Of a DNA stretch of 19,485 nt, positions 7,352-14,684 are shown piece after piece. The translations under genes and the position numbers were made by a program. The notes under the pieces were generated by a model. That model had not been told where the DNA came from. It worked only from the letters and a program-made list of their open reading frames with translations, and did no database searches. The stretch is from Gallionella sp. (lineage in GTDB: Bacteria > Pseudomonadota > Gammaproteobacteria > Burkholderiales > Gallionellaceae), in the NCBI GenBank assembly GCA_023229845.1, contig JALNYK010000043.1:1-19485 (forward strand), read 5' to 3'. Within the stretch, counting starts at the first letter, position 1, and each line of letters starts with the position of its first letter.

Positions 7352-7720
7352 GTGGCAAGCATCGCAACAGGCGATCTGGCGACCTTGCCGAAGGTGGGAA
7401 AAAACGCGGGCAAAAGCCCGCGTTTTTATTGGTCCGCACCGCGCGCGCCGGTTCATCCCGGTCACTTCCTTGAGACCCGCTACCTGACGCCGGGCAAAAT
7501 CTCCCAAGATGCCTTGGCTATCGCGCTCGGCATCTCGCGCCGCCGCATCAACGAACTGGTATGCGGCAAACGTGCGGTCACGCCGGACACCGCAGTTCGT
7601 CTGGCATTGCATTTCGGCACGGATGTCGCCTTCTGGCTGGAAATGCAGTTCGCTTGGGATTTGCATCAGGTCAAGCAGATGTACTACTGCAGGCGTGCAG
7701 ATGGGCTGACGCTGCTGTAA
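7352..7720 (+). CDS. HigA/VapI-family antitoxin-like XRE protein (orphan, N-terminus doubtful)
   Basis: From about residue 31 the translation reads PRAPVHPGHFLETRYLTPGK, followed by an XRE helix-turn-helix (QDALAIALGISRRRINELVCGKRAVTPDTAVRLALHFG) and FWLEMQFAWDLHQVKQ. This is the complete HigA/VapI antitoxin fold, which binds DNA and represses its own operon. The first ~27 residues are unlike the family, and an intrinsic terminator lies inside them. The only in-frame starts upstream of the conserved part are non-ATG (GTG at 7352 or later TTG/GTG), and none lies after the terminator. No HigB toxin gene precedes it, as the usual higB-higA order would require. It may be a remnant, or expressed only by read-through from hupC. 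Confidence 0.65.
   Translation: MASIATGDLATLPKVGKNAGKSPRFYWSAPRAPVHPGHFLETRYLTPGKISQDALAIALGISRRRINELVCGKRAVTPDTAVRLALHFGTDVAFWLEMQFAWDLHQVKQMYYCRRADGLTLL
7399..7428 (+). terminator. Intrinsic terminator after hupSLC
   Basis: The GC-rich stem CGCGGGC / GCCCGCG (7405-7411 and 7416-7422) with an AAAA loop is flanked by A and T runs that extend pairing and give the U tract. It lies 60 nt after the hupC stop and should end the hupSLC transcript. Unusually, it falls within the reading frame of the HigA-like ORF. The A run on the left makes it potentially bidirectional. Confidence 0.88.
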
Positions 7721-7744
7721 ATATAAAATAGACAATCTATTCAA

Positions 7745-7789
7745 TGCATGTTACGTTACTGAGTAATTTTACTCGGTAACGTAAATGCA
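7745..7789. promoter_or_regulatory. Long imperfect inverted repeat abutting the ATPase start codon
   Basis: TGCAT (7745-7749) plus TTACGTTACTGAGTAA (7751-7766) mirrors the sequence ending ACGTAAATGCA at 7789, with one mismatch and one unpaired G. The arms are about 21 nt around a tiny TT-rich centre. The right arm ends on the base before the ATG at 7790. No Shine-Dalgarno is visible there. It could be an operator for an XRE/HigA-type repressor, or an RNA hairpin that controls translation of the ATPase. There is no T tract, so termination is unlikely. Confidence 0.6.
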
Positions 7790-9082
7790 ATGATTTTCAA
7801 GCGCCCACAAGAGCAGACTCTCAAGCAGCGGTTAGGCGAGAAGGTACATTTCATCAACATACTGGCGGGCCCGCGGCAGGTCGGTAAAACCACGATGATT
7901 CGGGATGTTATCGAGCAGAGCCCCGCGCGGGGATATTACGTGTCGGTTGACGAAGAGCCCGGCAATATTTGGGAGACAGATATGTCCGGCGATGCATCGA
8001 CTGCCCTGTCTCCGCCGCAGAAAAAAGATGCCGCATGGTTGCAATACCATTGGCAGGAAGCCCGGAATCGTCAGGCTAAATGGCAAGAGGGGCAGAAGGC
8101 TGCCGTCTCTGCGCAAGCTGAATTCCCAGAAGAAAATTTCGTTTTCGCCATCGACGAAATTCAAAAAATCGAACAATGGTCGGAGGTGGTCAAGGGGCTA
8201 TGGGATAGCGACCGCGCCAAAGGGTTGAGCATGCATGTCGTGTTGCTGGGCTCGGCTCCGTTGTTAATGCAGAAAGGGCTTTCCGAAAGCTTGGCTGGGC
8301 GTTTCGAAACCATTACGGTCAGTCATTGGGGATTGGCCGAAATGCAGCAGGCATTCGATTTCAGCTTGGAGGAGTACATCTATTTCGGCGGCTATCCGGG
8401 TAGCGCCTCGCTGATACGCGAAGAGGCGCGTTGGAGGCGATATGTGCGGGACAGTCTGATCCAGCCCAATATCGAAAAGGATATTGTGCAACTGGTGCGC
8501 ATCAAAAATCCAATGCTGCTCAAGCAACTTTTTGAACTGGGTTGTCACTATTCCGGTCAAGAATTGTCTCTGACCAAAATGATTGATTCGATCAACGAAG
8601 CCAAACATACGGAGACGTTAGCGGACTACCTGAATTTGCTCATGCAGGCGAAGCTGCTGGCCGGACTGCACAAGTTCGCCGAGCAGGAAGTTCGTAAACG
8701 AAACTCCGTTCCAAAATTGAATGTGTTCAACACCGCACTCATGTCGGCCATGCAGGACTACACATTCGCTGAAGCGCAAGCAGATCGCAGCTATTGGGGG
8801 CGGTTGGTGGAGAGCGCGGTGGGCGCGCACTTGCTCAACACTTGCGACGAAGATACCAAGCTTCATTACTGGCGCGACGGCAGTAATGAAGTCGATTTTG
8901 TTTTATCCAGAGGCAGCAAGCTTTGCGCAATCGAAGTGAAGAGCGCTGCTAGGACGAGGCCGATCAGGGGCTTGGATGTGTTTGTCGGGCACTTTCCTCG
9001 TGCGAAGAAAATATTGGTTGGTGCAGGTGGAGTGCCGTTGGCGGAGTTTTTATCGCATTCTGCTGCCGATTGGTTGGGGTAA
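7790..9082 (+). CDS. DUF4143-type AAA ATPase with PD-(D/E)xK-like C-terminus
   Basis: The protein has 430 residues. The N-terminal P-loop domain has Walker A GPRQVGKTT (27-35), Walker B FAIDEIQ (119-125) and a sensor-like VVLLGSAPLLM, followed by the GRFETI and YIYFGGYPG segments usual for this ATPase family. The C-terminal DUF4143-like domain reads YWGRLVESAVGAHLL, YWRDGSNEVDFVL and CAIEVKS. Glu341, Asp369 and Glu382-x-Lys384 fit a PD-(D/E)xK nuclease arrangement. Such proteins are widespread in accessory regions; their biological role is mostly unproven. Base composition is visibly lower in G+C than the hydrogenase genes. Its stop lies 2 nt before the next start, so the two are probably one operon and may act together. 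The start has no clear ribosome site and sits against the inverted repeat at 7745. Confidence 0.85.
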   Translation: MIFKRPQEQTLKQRLGEKVHFINILAGPRQVGKTTMIRDVIEQSPARGYYVSVDEEPGNIWETDMSGDASTALSPPQKKDAAWLQYHWQEARNRQAKWQEGQKAAVSAQAEFPEENFVFAIDEIQKIEQWSEVVKGLWDSDRAKGLSMHVVLLGSAPLLMQKGLSESLAGRFETITVSHWGLAEMQQAFDFSLEEYIYFGGYPGSASLIREEARWRRYVRDSLIQPNIEKDIVQLVRIKNPMLLKQLFELGCHYSGQELSLTKMIDSINEAKHTETLADYLNLLMQAKLLAGLHKFAEQEVRKRNSVPKLNVFNTALMSAMQDYTFAEAQADRSYWGRLVESAVGAHLLNTCDEDTKLHYWRDGSNEVDFVLSRGSKLCAIEVKSAARTRPIRGLDVFVGHFPRAKKILVGAGGVPLAEFLSHSAADWLG

Positions 9083-9084
9083 TC

Positions 9085-12000
9085 ATGCTTCACTTCGTTC
9101 CGCGCAAATGCAGCACACGGGAAGAAGACCCGTCTAAAAACATCATTGCCAATACAGAGTATTTTCGGCAGTTGGACGCTTATGTGTTGCTGGGCGATCC
9201 GGGCGCGGGCAAGTCGCGCCTGTTCAAAGACGAGGCGGACAAGACCGAGAACGGCCACTACCTGACGGCGCGCGACTTCATCGATTACGAGCGTGAAGAA
9301 TGGCGGGGAAAGGTTTTGTTTATCGACGGCCTCGACGAAACCCGCGCCGGTCGCAACGATCCGCATACCCCGCTGGGAGCACTGCGCGGCAAGCTCGATA
9401 GATTGGGCCGCCCGCGTTTCCGGTTGTCCTGCCGCGCGGCAGACTGGCTGGGCAACAGCGATGCCGAGGCGTTGAAATCCTGTGCGCCGAACGGAAAAGT
9501 CGCCGAACTTTACCTGGAGCCGCTCGGCCACGAACAGGTCGTTGAAATCCTCAAGCATGATGATCGCGTCCAGAACGCCGAACTGTTTCTGGATAACGCG
9601 GGCAAATTCAATCTGGAAGGTTTGCTCTACAACCCGCAAACCCTCGACATGATGATAGATGCCGTGGAGGGCGATACCTGGCCGACCACCAAGCTGGAAG
9701 TTTACGAACTGGCCTGCAAGAAACTGGCGGTCGATGCCAAGACGCCGCGCCAGCCATACACAGTTCCCCAATTGCTGGATGCGGCAGGCTGGCTGTTCGC
9801 GGTGCAACTGCTTGCCAATGCTGCAACCATACGGGTAGGCAATGCCAGAGCTAACGACGAAATCGGCTTGAGCGATTTGAATGCAACGGACAGCAAGTTG
9901 AGGCAGGCCGCGCTGGGAGGCCGTTTGTTCACATATCTGGGGGACGACGAATACAGCTATGTCCACCGCAGTGTTGCGGAATATCTGGGAGCAAGATTCA
10001 TCGCCGAAAAAATAAAACAGGGCTTGCCGGTCAGCCGCATTCTGGCGCTGGCTACCGGCTTCGATGGCGGAGTCGTGGCGGCGTTGCGCGGCTTGATGGC
10101 TTGGCTGGCGGCGCTCAACACGCAAGCGCGAGATCGTATGATCGAAATCGATCCGCTCGGCATGGTGTTGTATGGAGATGCGCAGCTTTTTTCGCCGGAA
10201 GCCAAGGTGTTGCTGCTGGACTCGCTGAGGCGAGAGGCGGAAAAGACTGGCCATCTCAATTACAACTGGGGTACGCGCGCATTTGCTGCACTGACCACGC
10301 AGGACATGATGCCGCATTTGTTGAGACTGTTTAGCAGCCCGTCTCGCGAAAAATCGGATCAAAGCGTATTGGATTGTGTGCTGGAGGGACTCAACCGTTC
10401 TCCTGTGATTCCCGGATTGCAATCGGCATTGATGGGGATTGTTCGTGACGCGACGCATTGGGAAGGCGTGCGGGTAAGCGCGCTACAGGCTTTTACGAGC
10501 CAGTATCCGGAAGAGTATGAGAGCTTGGTGCAGCTTGCCGAAGACATACGGCTGGGCAAGGTGGAAGACAACGAATTTCGCCTGCTCGGCTTGTTGTTAT
10601 ATCAACTGTTTCCGCAGCATATTCCGGCCAGCGGCATCCTGAAATATCTGCAACTCGGGCGCGGTTTTGGTTCAATTTCTCACTACGAAGTGTTTTGGGA
10701 AAGAGAGCTGTCGCAACGCGCTTCCGATGCTGATTTGCCGATTTTGCTGGATGCGGTCAGTGTAATGAATATCCCGTATTTGAGGGGGCAGATGGTCGAT
10801 AGGCAAGCTGCTTGCATGGCGGTTAGTCTGCTGGCTCGCGGACTACAAGTTTATGGCGAGCAGGTTGAGGTTGAGCGTCTGTATCGCTGGCTGTCCATAG
10901 GGCTGGACGAGTTCGCTTTCGATCATCTGGATAAAGAAAGTGGGCAGCAAATCAAGGATTGGATCGGTTCTCATCCGGAACGGTATTTGGCTATCCTTGG
11001 GGCTGGCATACACGGCATCACCGACTTGGAGAATGTTTCTTGGCAAATTTACCAAGTGACCAAACGGCTCCACGGTGCCAAGAGGCCGGAGGGCATCGGC
11101 CTATGGTGGCTGGAGCAGGCGCTTGCCGCTCATGAGGTCAAGCTGCGCGAAGGTTTTTTCTACCAAGCCTTTGGGGTGTTGCTGCATGAAAGCGAAGGCC
11201 AAAAGGGATTGTCTCTGGACGTCTTCGAGGAATTTGTCGCTCAATATCCCGAGTTCGCCGACGCATTTCGGAATGCCAGCCAATGCGATTTGGAAAGCCA
11301 AAGTTGGCGGCAGGATCAAATTGCGCTCGAGAGCGAGATGAAGCAGGAGCGCGAAGCCGAACTGGCGGCACGAATAAGATATTTCCGCGAGCATAAATCC
11401 AGCATCGAAGAAGGCCGCGCTCATCCGCAGGCATTGCATCATCTTGCGGCGGCATGGTTCGATCTCTACAGCGGAGTAAACGGAAAAACCGGGGAAGAGC
11501 GTCTGTCTGAATTGTTGAATAACGATGAGGAACTGATTGTTGCTGCAAAAAACGGCTTGTGCAAAATATTGGATCGCTCCGATCTGCCGCAAGTCGAGGG
11601 GATATTTTCCTTGGCCGTCGATCATCGCCAGCATCTTATCCTCTTGCCCTTCCTCGTCTGCATGGAAAAGCTGTATCAGGAAAATTCAGCCATGATATTT
11701 ACGCTGAGCGATGAGCTTGCGGAAAAAGCGTTGGCGTTCTGGTACGCCTATGGCGCGGGCGAAGAACCCGTCTGGATCAAGCCGCTCAGCCTGTCTCGCT
11801 CGATACTGGCAGCGAAGGTGTTGACCGAATACGTCCGTACCATGCTGGCGGGCAAGGTGCAGCACATCACTGGACTATATCAACTCGTTTACGACCCCGA
11901 TTATCGGGATGTCGCCGGGCTGGTCGCTATCCCGCTACTGGAAAGCTATCCAATCCGCAGTAACCAGCAGCAGATTTCCTCGCTGGAATATTTGCTCAAG

Positions 12001-13131
12001 GCGGCGATTGGCTGTGCGGACAGGACGGCCTTGCTGGCATTGGTTGAAAAAAGGTTGGCGCTGAAGGGGTTGGATGTCGCTCAACGCGTGTACTGGCTGG
12101 CAACGGGGTTGATTGTCGCGCCCGAGATTTACGAGCCCATTGTGCGGAAGCAGATTGGCGGCAAAGTGGTGCGCATTAATCATCTTTCCGCATTCATGTA
12201 TTCGGGGTGGCACAGGACTCAGGAAAAAGACTATGTTTTATCGGTTGCGAGCATGGGGTGGCTGATCGAGTTGCTGGGGCCGCGCTGTACGCCGCGATGG
12301 GCGACAGGCGATGGATTCGTTACTCGTGCCGATAACGAAAGGGATTATGTGCAAGCCTTGCTGAACAAGCTGGGCAGTATGCCCGGCGAGGATGTTGGGT
12401 GTGTGCTGCGCGGGCTGCTTGCCCAGCCGGGATTGGTCGCTTGGCACGACGTTATTCGCAACGTGCAGCAGACTCAGCAGGTCAGTCGGCGCGAGGCTAC
12501 ATTCCGGCATCCGGATATAGAGCAGGTCATCCAGTCGCTGGATAACCGCAAGCCCGCGAATGTGGCCGATCTGGCGGCACTGGCCTCCGATTTTCTGGAG
12601 AAACTGGCAGTCGAAATTCGCACCAGCAATACCGATAGCTATAAACGATTCTGGAATGTGGACGGTTACAACAAACCGCAAAATCCCAGGCCGGAGAACA
12701 GTTGCCGCGACTATCTGGTCGAGCGGCTCAAGCCCTTGCTGGCTCCTTTCGATGTCGATGTACAGCCGGAGACGCGCGAGGCGGAGTCCAAGCGCGCCGA
12801 TATTCGTCTCTCTTATCGCAGCAATGGCGCGGCATTCCATCTGCCTATCGAAATCAAGCTGGATCACAGTCCTGACTTGTGGCGCGCTATCCACGAGCAA
12901 TTGATTCCGCTGTATATCATCGCGCCGGAGACAGGTGGGCGAGGGATTTTGCTGGTGATCTGGTTCAACGATTCCGGCAAAAGATCGTCCGCGCCGCCTA
13001 CCGGTGTGAAGCCCAAAACGGCTGATGAGTTGGCTCGCAGATTGCGAGATCAGCTCTCGCCGGCAGAAGAAAAGCTCATAGACGTGTTTGTACTGGATGC
13101 ATCGAATCGACGAGGTCGAATCGCGCCATAA
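9085..13131 (+). CDS. Giant NACHT-like STAND NTPase with C-terminal nuclease-like domain
   Basis: The 1348-residue protein starts at ATG 9085, preferred to a TTG at 9070 because GGGGT precedes it and the spacing to the ATPase gene is 2 nt. Walker A GDPGAGKS (37-44), Walker B VLFIDGLDE (77-85, the DGLDE form seen in NACHT proteins), RLSCRA sensor (113-118) and VHRSVAEYLGARFI (from 293) indicate a NACHT-like STAND NTPase at the very N-terminus. Roughly residues 310-1190 are helical with no recognised motif and may form a HEAT/TPR-like sensor. The C-terminus (about 1193-1348) shows a PD-(D/E)xK pattern: Glu1204 or Glu1213, Asp1239, Glu1256-x-Lys1258 and Gln1272 in EQLIPLY. Known bacterial STAND defence proteins of the Avs group mostly carry the effector at the N-terminus; here it would be C-terminal. 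An antiphage role is inferred from architecture only. No terminator is visible after it. Confidence 0.8.
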   Translation: MLHFVPRKCSTREEDPSKNIIANTEYFRQLDAYVLLGDPGAGKSRLFKDEADKTENGHYLTARDFIDYEREEWRGKVLFIDGLDETRAGRNDPHTPLGALRGKLDRLGRPRFRLSCRAADWLGNSDAEALKSCAPNGKVAELYLEPLGHEQVVEILKHDDRVQNAELFLDNAGKFNLEGLLYNPQTLDMMIDAVEGDTWPTTKLEVYELACKKLAVDAKTPRQPYTVPQLLDAAGWLFAVQLLANAATIRVGNARANDEIGLSDLNATDSKLRQAALGGRLFTYLGDDEYSYVHRSVAEYLGARFIAEKIKQGLPVSRILALATGFDGGVVAALRGLMAWLAALNTQARDRMIEIDPLGMVLYGDAQLFSPEAKVLLLDSLRREAEKTGHLNYNWGTRAFAALTTQDMMPHLLRLFSSPSREKSDQSVLDCVLEGLNRSPVIPGLQSALMGIVRDATHWEGVRVSALQAFTSQYPEEYESLVQLAEDIRLGKVEDNEFRLLGLLLYQLFPQHIPASGILKYLQLGRGFGSISHYEVFWERELSQRASDADLPILLDAVSVMNIPYLRGQMVDRQAACMAVSLLARGLQVYGEQVEVERLYRWLSIGLDEFAFDHLDKESGQQIKDWIGSHPERYLAILGAGIHGITDLENVSWQIYQVTKRLHGAKRPEGIGLWWLEQALAAHEVKLREGFFYQAFGVLLHESEGQKGLSLDVFEEFVAQYPEFADAFRNASQCDLESQSWRQDQIALESEMKQEREAELAARIRYFREHKSSIEEGRAHPQALHHLAAAWFDLYSGVNGKTGEERLSELLNNDEELIVAAKNGLCKILDRSDLPQVEGIFSLAVDHRQHLILLPFLVCMEKLYQENSAMIFTLSDELAEKALAFWYAYGAGEEPVWIKPLSLSRSILAAKVLTEYVRTMLAGKVQHITGLYQLVYDPDYRDVAGLVAIPLLESYPIRSNQQQISSLEYLLKAAIGCADRTALLALVEKRLALKGLDVAQRVYWLATGLIVAPEIYEPIVRKQIGGKVVRINHLSAFMYSGWHRTQEKDYVLSVASMGWLIELLGPRCTPRWATGDGFVTRADNERDYVQALLNKLGSMPGEDVGCVLRGLLAQPGLVAWHDVIRNVQQTQQVSRREATFRHPDIEQVIQSLDNRKPANVADLAALASDFLEKLAVEIRTSNTDSYKRFWNVDGYNKPQNPRPENSCRDYLVERLKPLLAPFDVDVQPETREAESKRADIRLSYRSNGAAFHLPIEIKLDHSPDLWRAIHEQLIPLYIIAPETGGRGILLVIWFNDSGKRSSAPPTGVKPKTADELARRLRDQLSPAEEKLIDVFVLDASNRRGRIAP

Positions 13132-13141
13132 CGACATCAAA

Positions 13142-13159
13142 GTGGAAAGTAACTTTCCA
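13142..13159. promoter_or_regulatory. Palindrome, candidate activator site upstream of hupD
   Basis: TGGAAAGT-A-ACTTTCCA is a perfect 8-bp-armed palindrome (13143-13159) starting 11 nt after the NTPase stop. Read as GTGGAA-N7-TTCCA it has the same half-sites and spacing as the element at 3486-3504. Its centre is about 82 bp upstream of the sigma54 -24 element that follows. No T run adjoins it, so an operator or enhancer site is more likely than a terminator. Confidence 0.55.
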
Positions 13160-13191
13160 TTGAGGCGTTCCGTTTTATCCCCCTGATTCAT

Positions 13192-13204
13192 TAGTCTGTT
13201 GATT
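13192..13204. promoter_or_regulatory. Candidate IHF site
   Basis: TAG-N4-TTGATT matches the reverse of the IHF core WATCAA-N4-TTR at 8 of 9 defined bases. It lies between the palindrome at 13142 and the sigma54 promoter at 13232, where IHF bending is commonly needed. Such short matches occur by chance, so confidence is modest. Confidence 0.35.
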
Positions 13205-13231
13205 ATTAACGGCTAGTCTTTTCCCGATGGC

Positions 13232-13247
13232 TGGCATGTCTCCTGCT
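13232..13247 (+). promoter_or_regulatory. Sigma54 (-24/-12) promoter of hupDFGHIJK-hyp
   Basis: TGGCAT, five bases, then CTGCT fits the RpoN consensus with GG and GC 10 bp apart and both invariant dinucleotides intact. Predicted start is around 13258, 23 nt before the hupD GTG codon. This gives the second half of the hydrogenase locus its own promoter, of the same class as the structural genes. Confidence 0.7.
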
Positions 13248-13280
13248 GTGTTACGGTGCTGGTAACACTGGAGATTCGAT

Positions 13281-13895
13281 GTGAAAAACACTCAATTGTT
13301 GGTGCTGGGGATAGGCAACATCCTGTGGGCGGACGAGGGCTTCGGGGTGCGTTGCGTCGAGGCGCTGAATGCCGCTTACCGGTTCGGCGACGAGGTGACG
13401 GTGCTCGATGGCGGCACGCAGGGTTTGTACCTGTTGCCTTATCTGGAAGAAGCGCGTTATCTGATCGTGTTCGATGCGGTGGACTATGGCATGCAGCCCG
13501 GCGAGATGGTGGTCGCGCGCGACGACGAGGTGCCGCGCTTCATGGGCGTGAAGAAGATGAGCCTGCACCAGACCGGATTCCAGGAAGTCATCGCCTGCGC
13601 ATCGCTGGGCGGCAAGTTGCCGGAATCCATGGTGCTGATCGGCGTGCAGCCCGAGCAACTGGAAGATTTCGGCGGCAGCCTGCGCGACATCGTCAAGGCG
13701 CAGATACCGCGCGCGCTGGAAGTGGCGCTGGCGCAAATCGAGCAATGGGGCATTCCCTATGAGCGACGAAGTTCGCCGGTGGTGGACGACGAGCATCAGC
13801 GCGCGTTGCAGATGGAGCACTACGAAGCGGGGCGGCCTTCCGCCGAGCTGGCTTGCCGCTATGGCGACGAGCGCGTCATGAACGGGCAGCTTTGA
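13281..13895 (+). CDS. hupD: Hydrogenase maturation endopeptidase
   Basis: This 204-residue protein is the hupD/hoxM/hyaD-type protease, which removes the C-terminal tail of the large subunit after nickel insertion. It shows LLVLGIGNILWADEGFGV with the nickel-sensing Glu19, VFDAVDYG with Asp65/Asp68, and SLHQTGFQE with His96, the expected three metal contacts of this family. A GTG start at 13281 is supported by GGAG (13270-13273) at 7-nt spacing; the overlapping ATG at 13279 is out of frame. The C-terminal ~30 residues (DEHQRALQMEHYEAGRPSAE) extend past the usual core. It is the first gene after the sigma54 promoter. Confidence 0.95.
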   Translation: MKNTQLLVLGIGNILWADEGFGVRCVEALNAAYRFGDEVTVLDGGTQGLYLLPYLEEARYLIVFDAVDYGMQPGEMVVARDDEVPRFMGVKKMSLHQTGFQEVIACASLGGKLPESMVLIGVQPEQLEDFGGSLRDIVKAQIPRALEVALAQIEQWGIPYERRSSPVVDDEHQRALQMEHYEAGRPSAELACRYGDERVMNGQL

Positions 13896-13896
13896 T

Positions 13897-14205
13897 ATGT
13901 GCATGGGCATACCGATGCAGGTGCTGGAAGCGCATGAGCACAGCGCGATCTGCGTGGGCCGCAACGGCACGCAGCTCATCAACACCATGCTGCTGGGGCG
14001 GGTGGAGGTCGGGCAGTGGCTGATGACTTTTCTGGATGCGGGCCGCGAAGTGATCGATGCGGAAAGAGCGGCGCTGGTGAATGCCGCGCTGGACGGTTTG
14101 CAGGCGATGGCCGATGGCGGCGAGGCCGATTGGGATAGCTGTTTCGCCGACCTCGCGAACCGCGAACCCACGCTGCCGGATTTTTTGAGAAAGGATGGCG
14201 CATGA
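13897..14205 (+). CDS. hupF: HypC/HupF-family hydrogenase chaperone
   Basis: The 102-residue protein starts MCMGIPMQV, with the essential Cys2 of the HypC/HupF family that becomes N-terminal after Met removal and binds the Fe(CN)2CO unit or the large-subunit precursor. It is longer than housekeeping HypC (about 75-90) and sits in the hupDFG order, so it is the HupF (HoxL) paralogue. In related bacteria HupF protects the hydrogenase during assembly in oxygen. It starts one nt after hupD ends and overlaps hupG by 4 nt (ATGA). Confidence 0.93.
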   Translation: MCMGIPMQVLEAHEHSAICVGRNGTQLINTMLLGRVEVGQWLMTFLDAGREVIDAERAALVNAALDGLQAMADGGEADWDSCFADLANREPTLPDFLRKDGA

Positions 14206-14684
14206 ACGAGACGGTCGAATTTGCGGCGGTGCGCGCCGCGGAGATGAAAGCGGGTTTCGACAGGCTGCTGGAGCGCTTGCGCGCGCAGAGCAATATCTGT
14301 TTGCTGGACGAAGCCGGGCTGGAATCCTTTATCGCCGCTGCGGGCGACGGCATGGTGCTGTTCACGCAGGAGCCGGACCAGCAGCCCGAAACCTGGGATG
14401 TGGCGGTGATCTTGCCCGAGGTGCTCAAGCAGACCGGAGATCGATTGCGCGCCGCCATCGTGACGCCCGATCTGGCGCGCAAGGAGAAGGCGCGCTTCGG
14501 CATCGCGCGCTGGCCGTCGCTGGTGTTCGTGCGCGACGGCGAGTACGTGGGCGCAATCGACGGCATGCGCAACTGGGACGAGTACCAGCGCGAAATCGCC
14601 GCCATGCTGAACAAACCGACCGGACGCGCGCCTTCGGTGGGCATTCCGGTGATGGCGGCGGGCGGGGTGTCTGCTTGTCATTAA
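14202..14684 (+). CDS. hupG: HupG/HoxO/HyaE hydrogenase assembly chaperone (thioredoxin-like)
   Basis: The 160-residue protein has the HyaE/HupG thioredoxin-like fold without the CxxC pair: WDVAVILPEVLKQ, AAIVTPDLARKEKARFGIARWPSLVFVRDGEYVGAIDGM and NWDEYQREIAAML. Family members bind the Tat signal of the small subunit and help maturation. Its start codon overlaps the hupF stop, indicating translational coupling. A 266-nt gap rich in repeats follows before hupH. Confidence 0.92.
   Translation: MNETVEFAAVRAAEMKAGFDRLLERLRAQSNICLLDEAGLESFIAAAGDGMVLFTQEPDQQPETWDVAVILPEVLKQTGDRLRAAIVTPDLARKEKARFGIARWPSLVFVRDGEYVGAIDGMRNWDEYQREIAAMLNKPTGRAPSVGIPVMAAGGVSACH

Noticed and set aside
7745..7789. Inverted repeat considered as a terminator of the HigA-like gene or a transposon end
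   Set aside because: There is no T tract on either side, and no matching copy or target duplication was found at the right edge of the island near 13132.
8866..10458. A 530-codon minus-strand open frame across the ATPase/NTPase junction
   Set aside because: It overlaps two well-supported plus-strand genes with P-loop motifs, and its translation is rich in Arg/Gln/His typical of antisense frames.
7340..13141. att-site direct repeats, integrase or transposase flanking the insertion
   Set aside because: None could be seen: no recombinase gene is encoded and no convincing direct repeat was found by eye at the two edges.
13143..13159. Palindrome considered as the terminator of the large NTPase gene
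   Set aside because: It is only 17 nt, moderately AT-rich, and has no following T run; it matches the element upstream of hupS instead.
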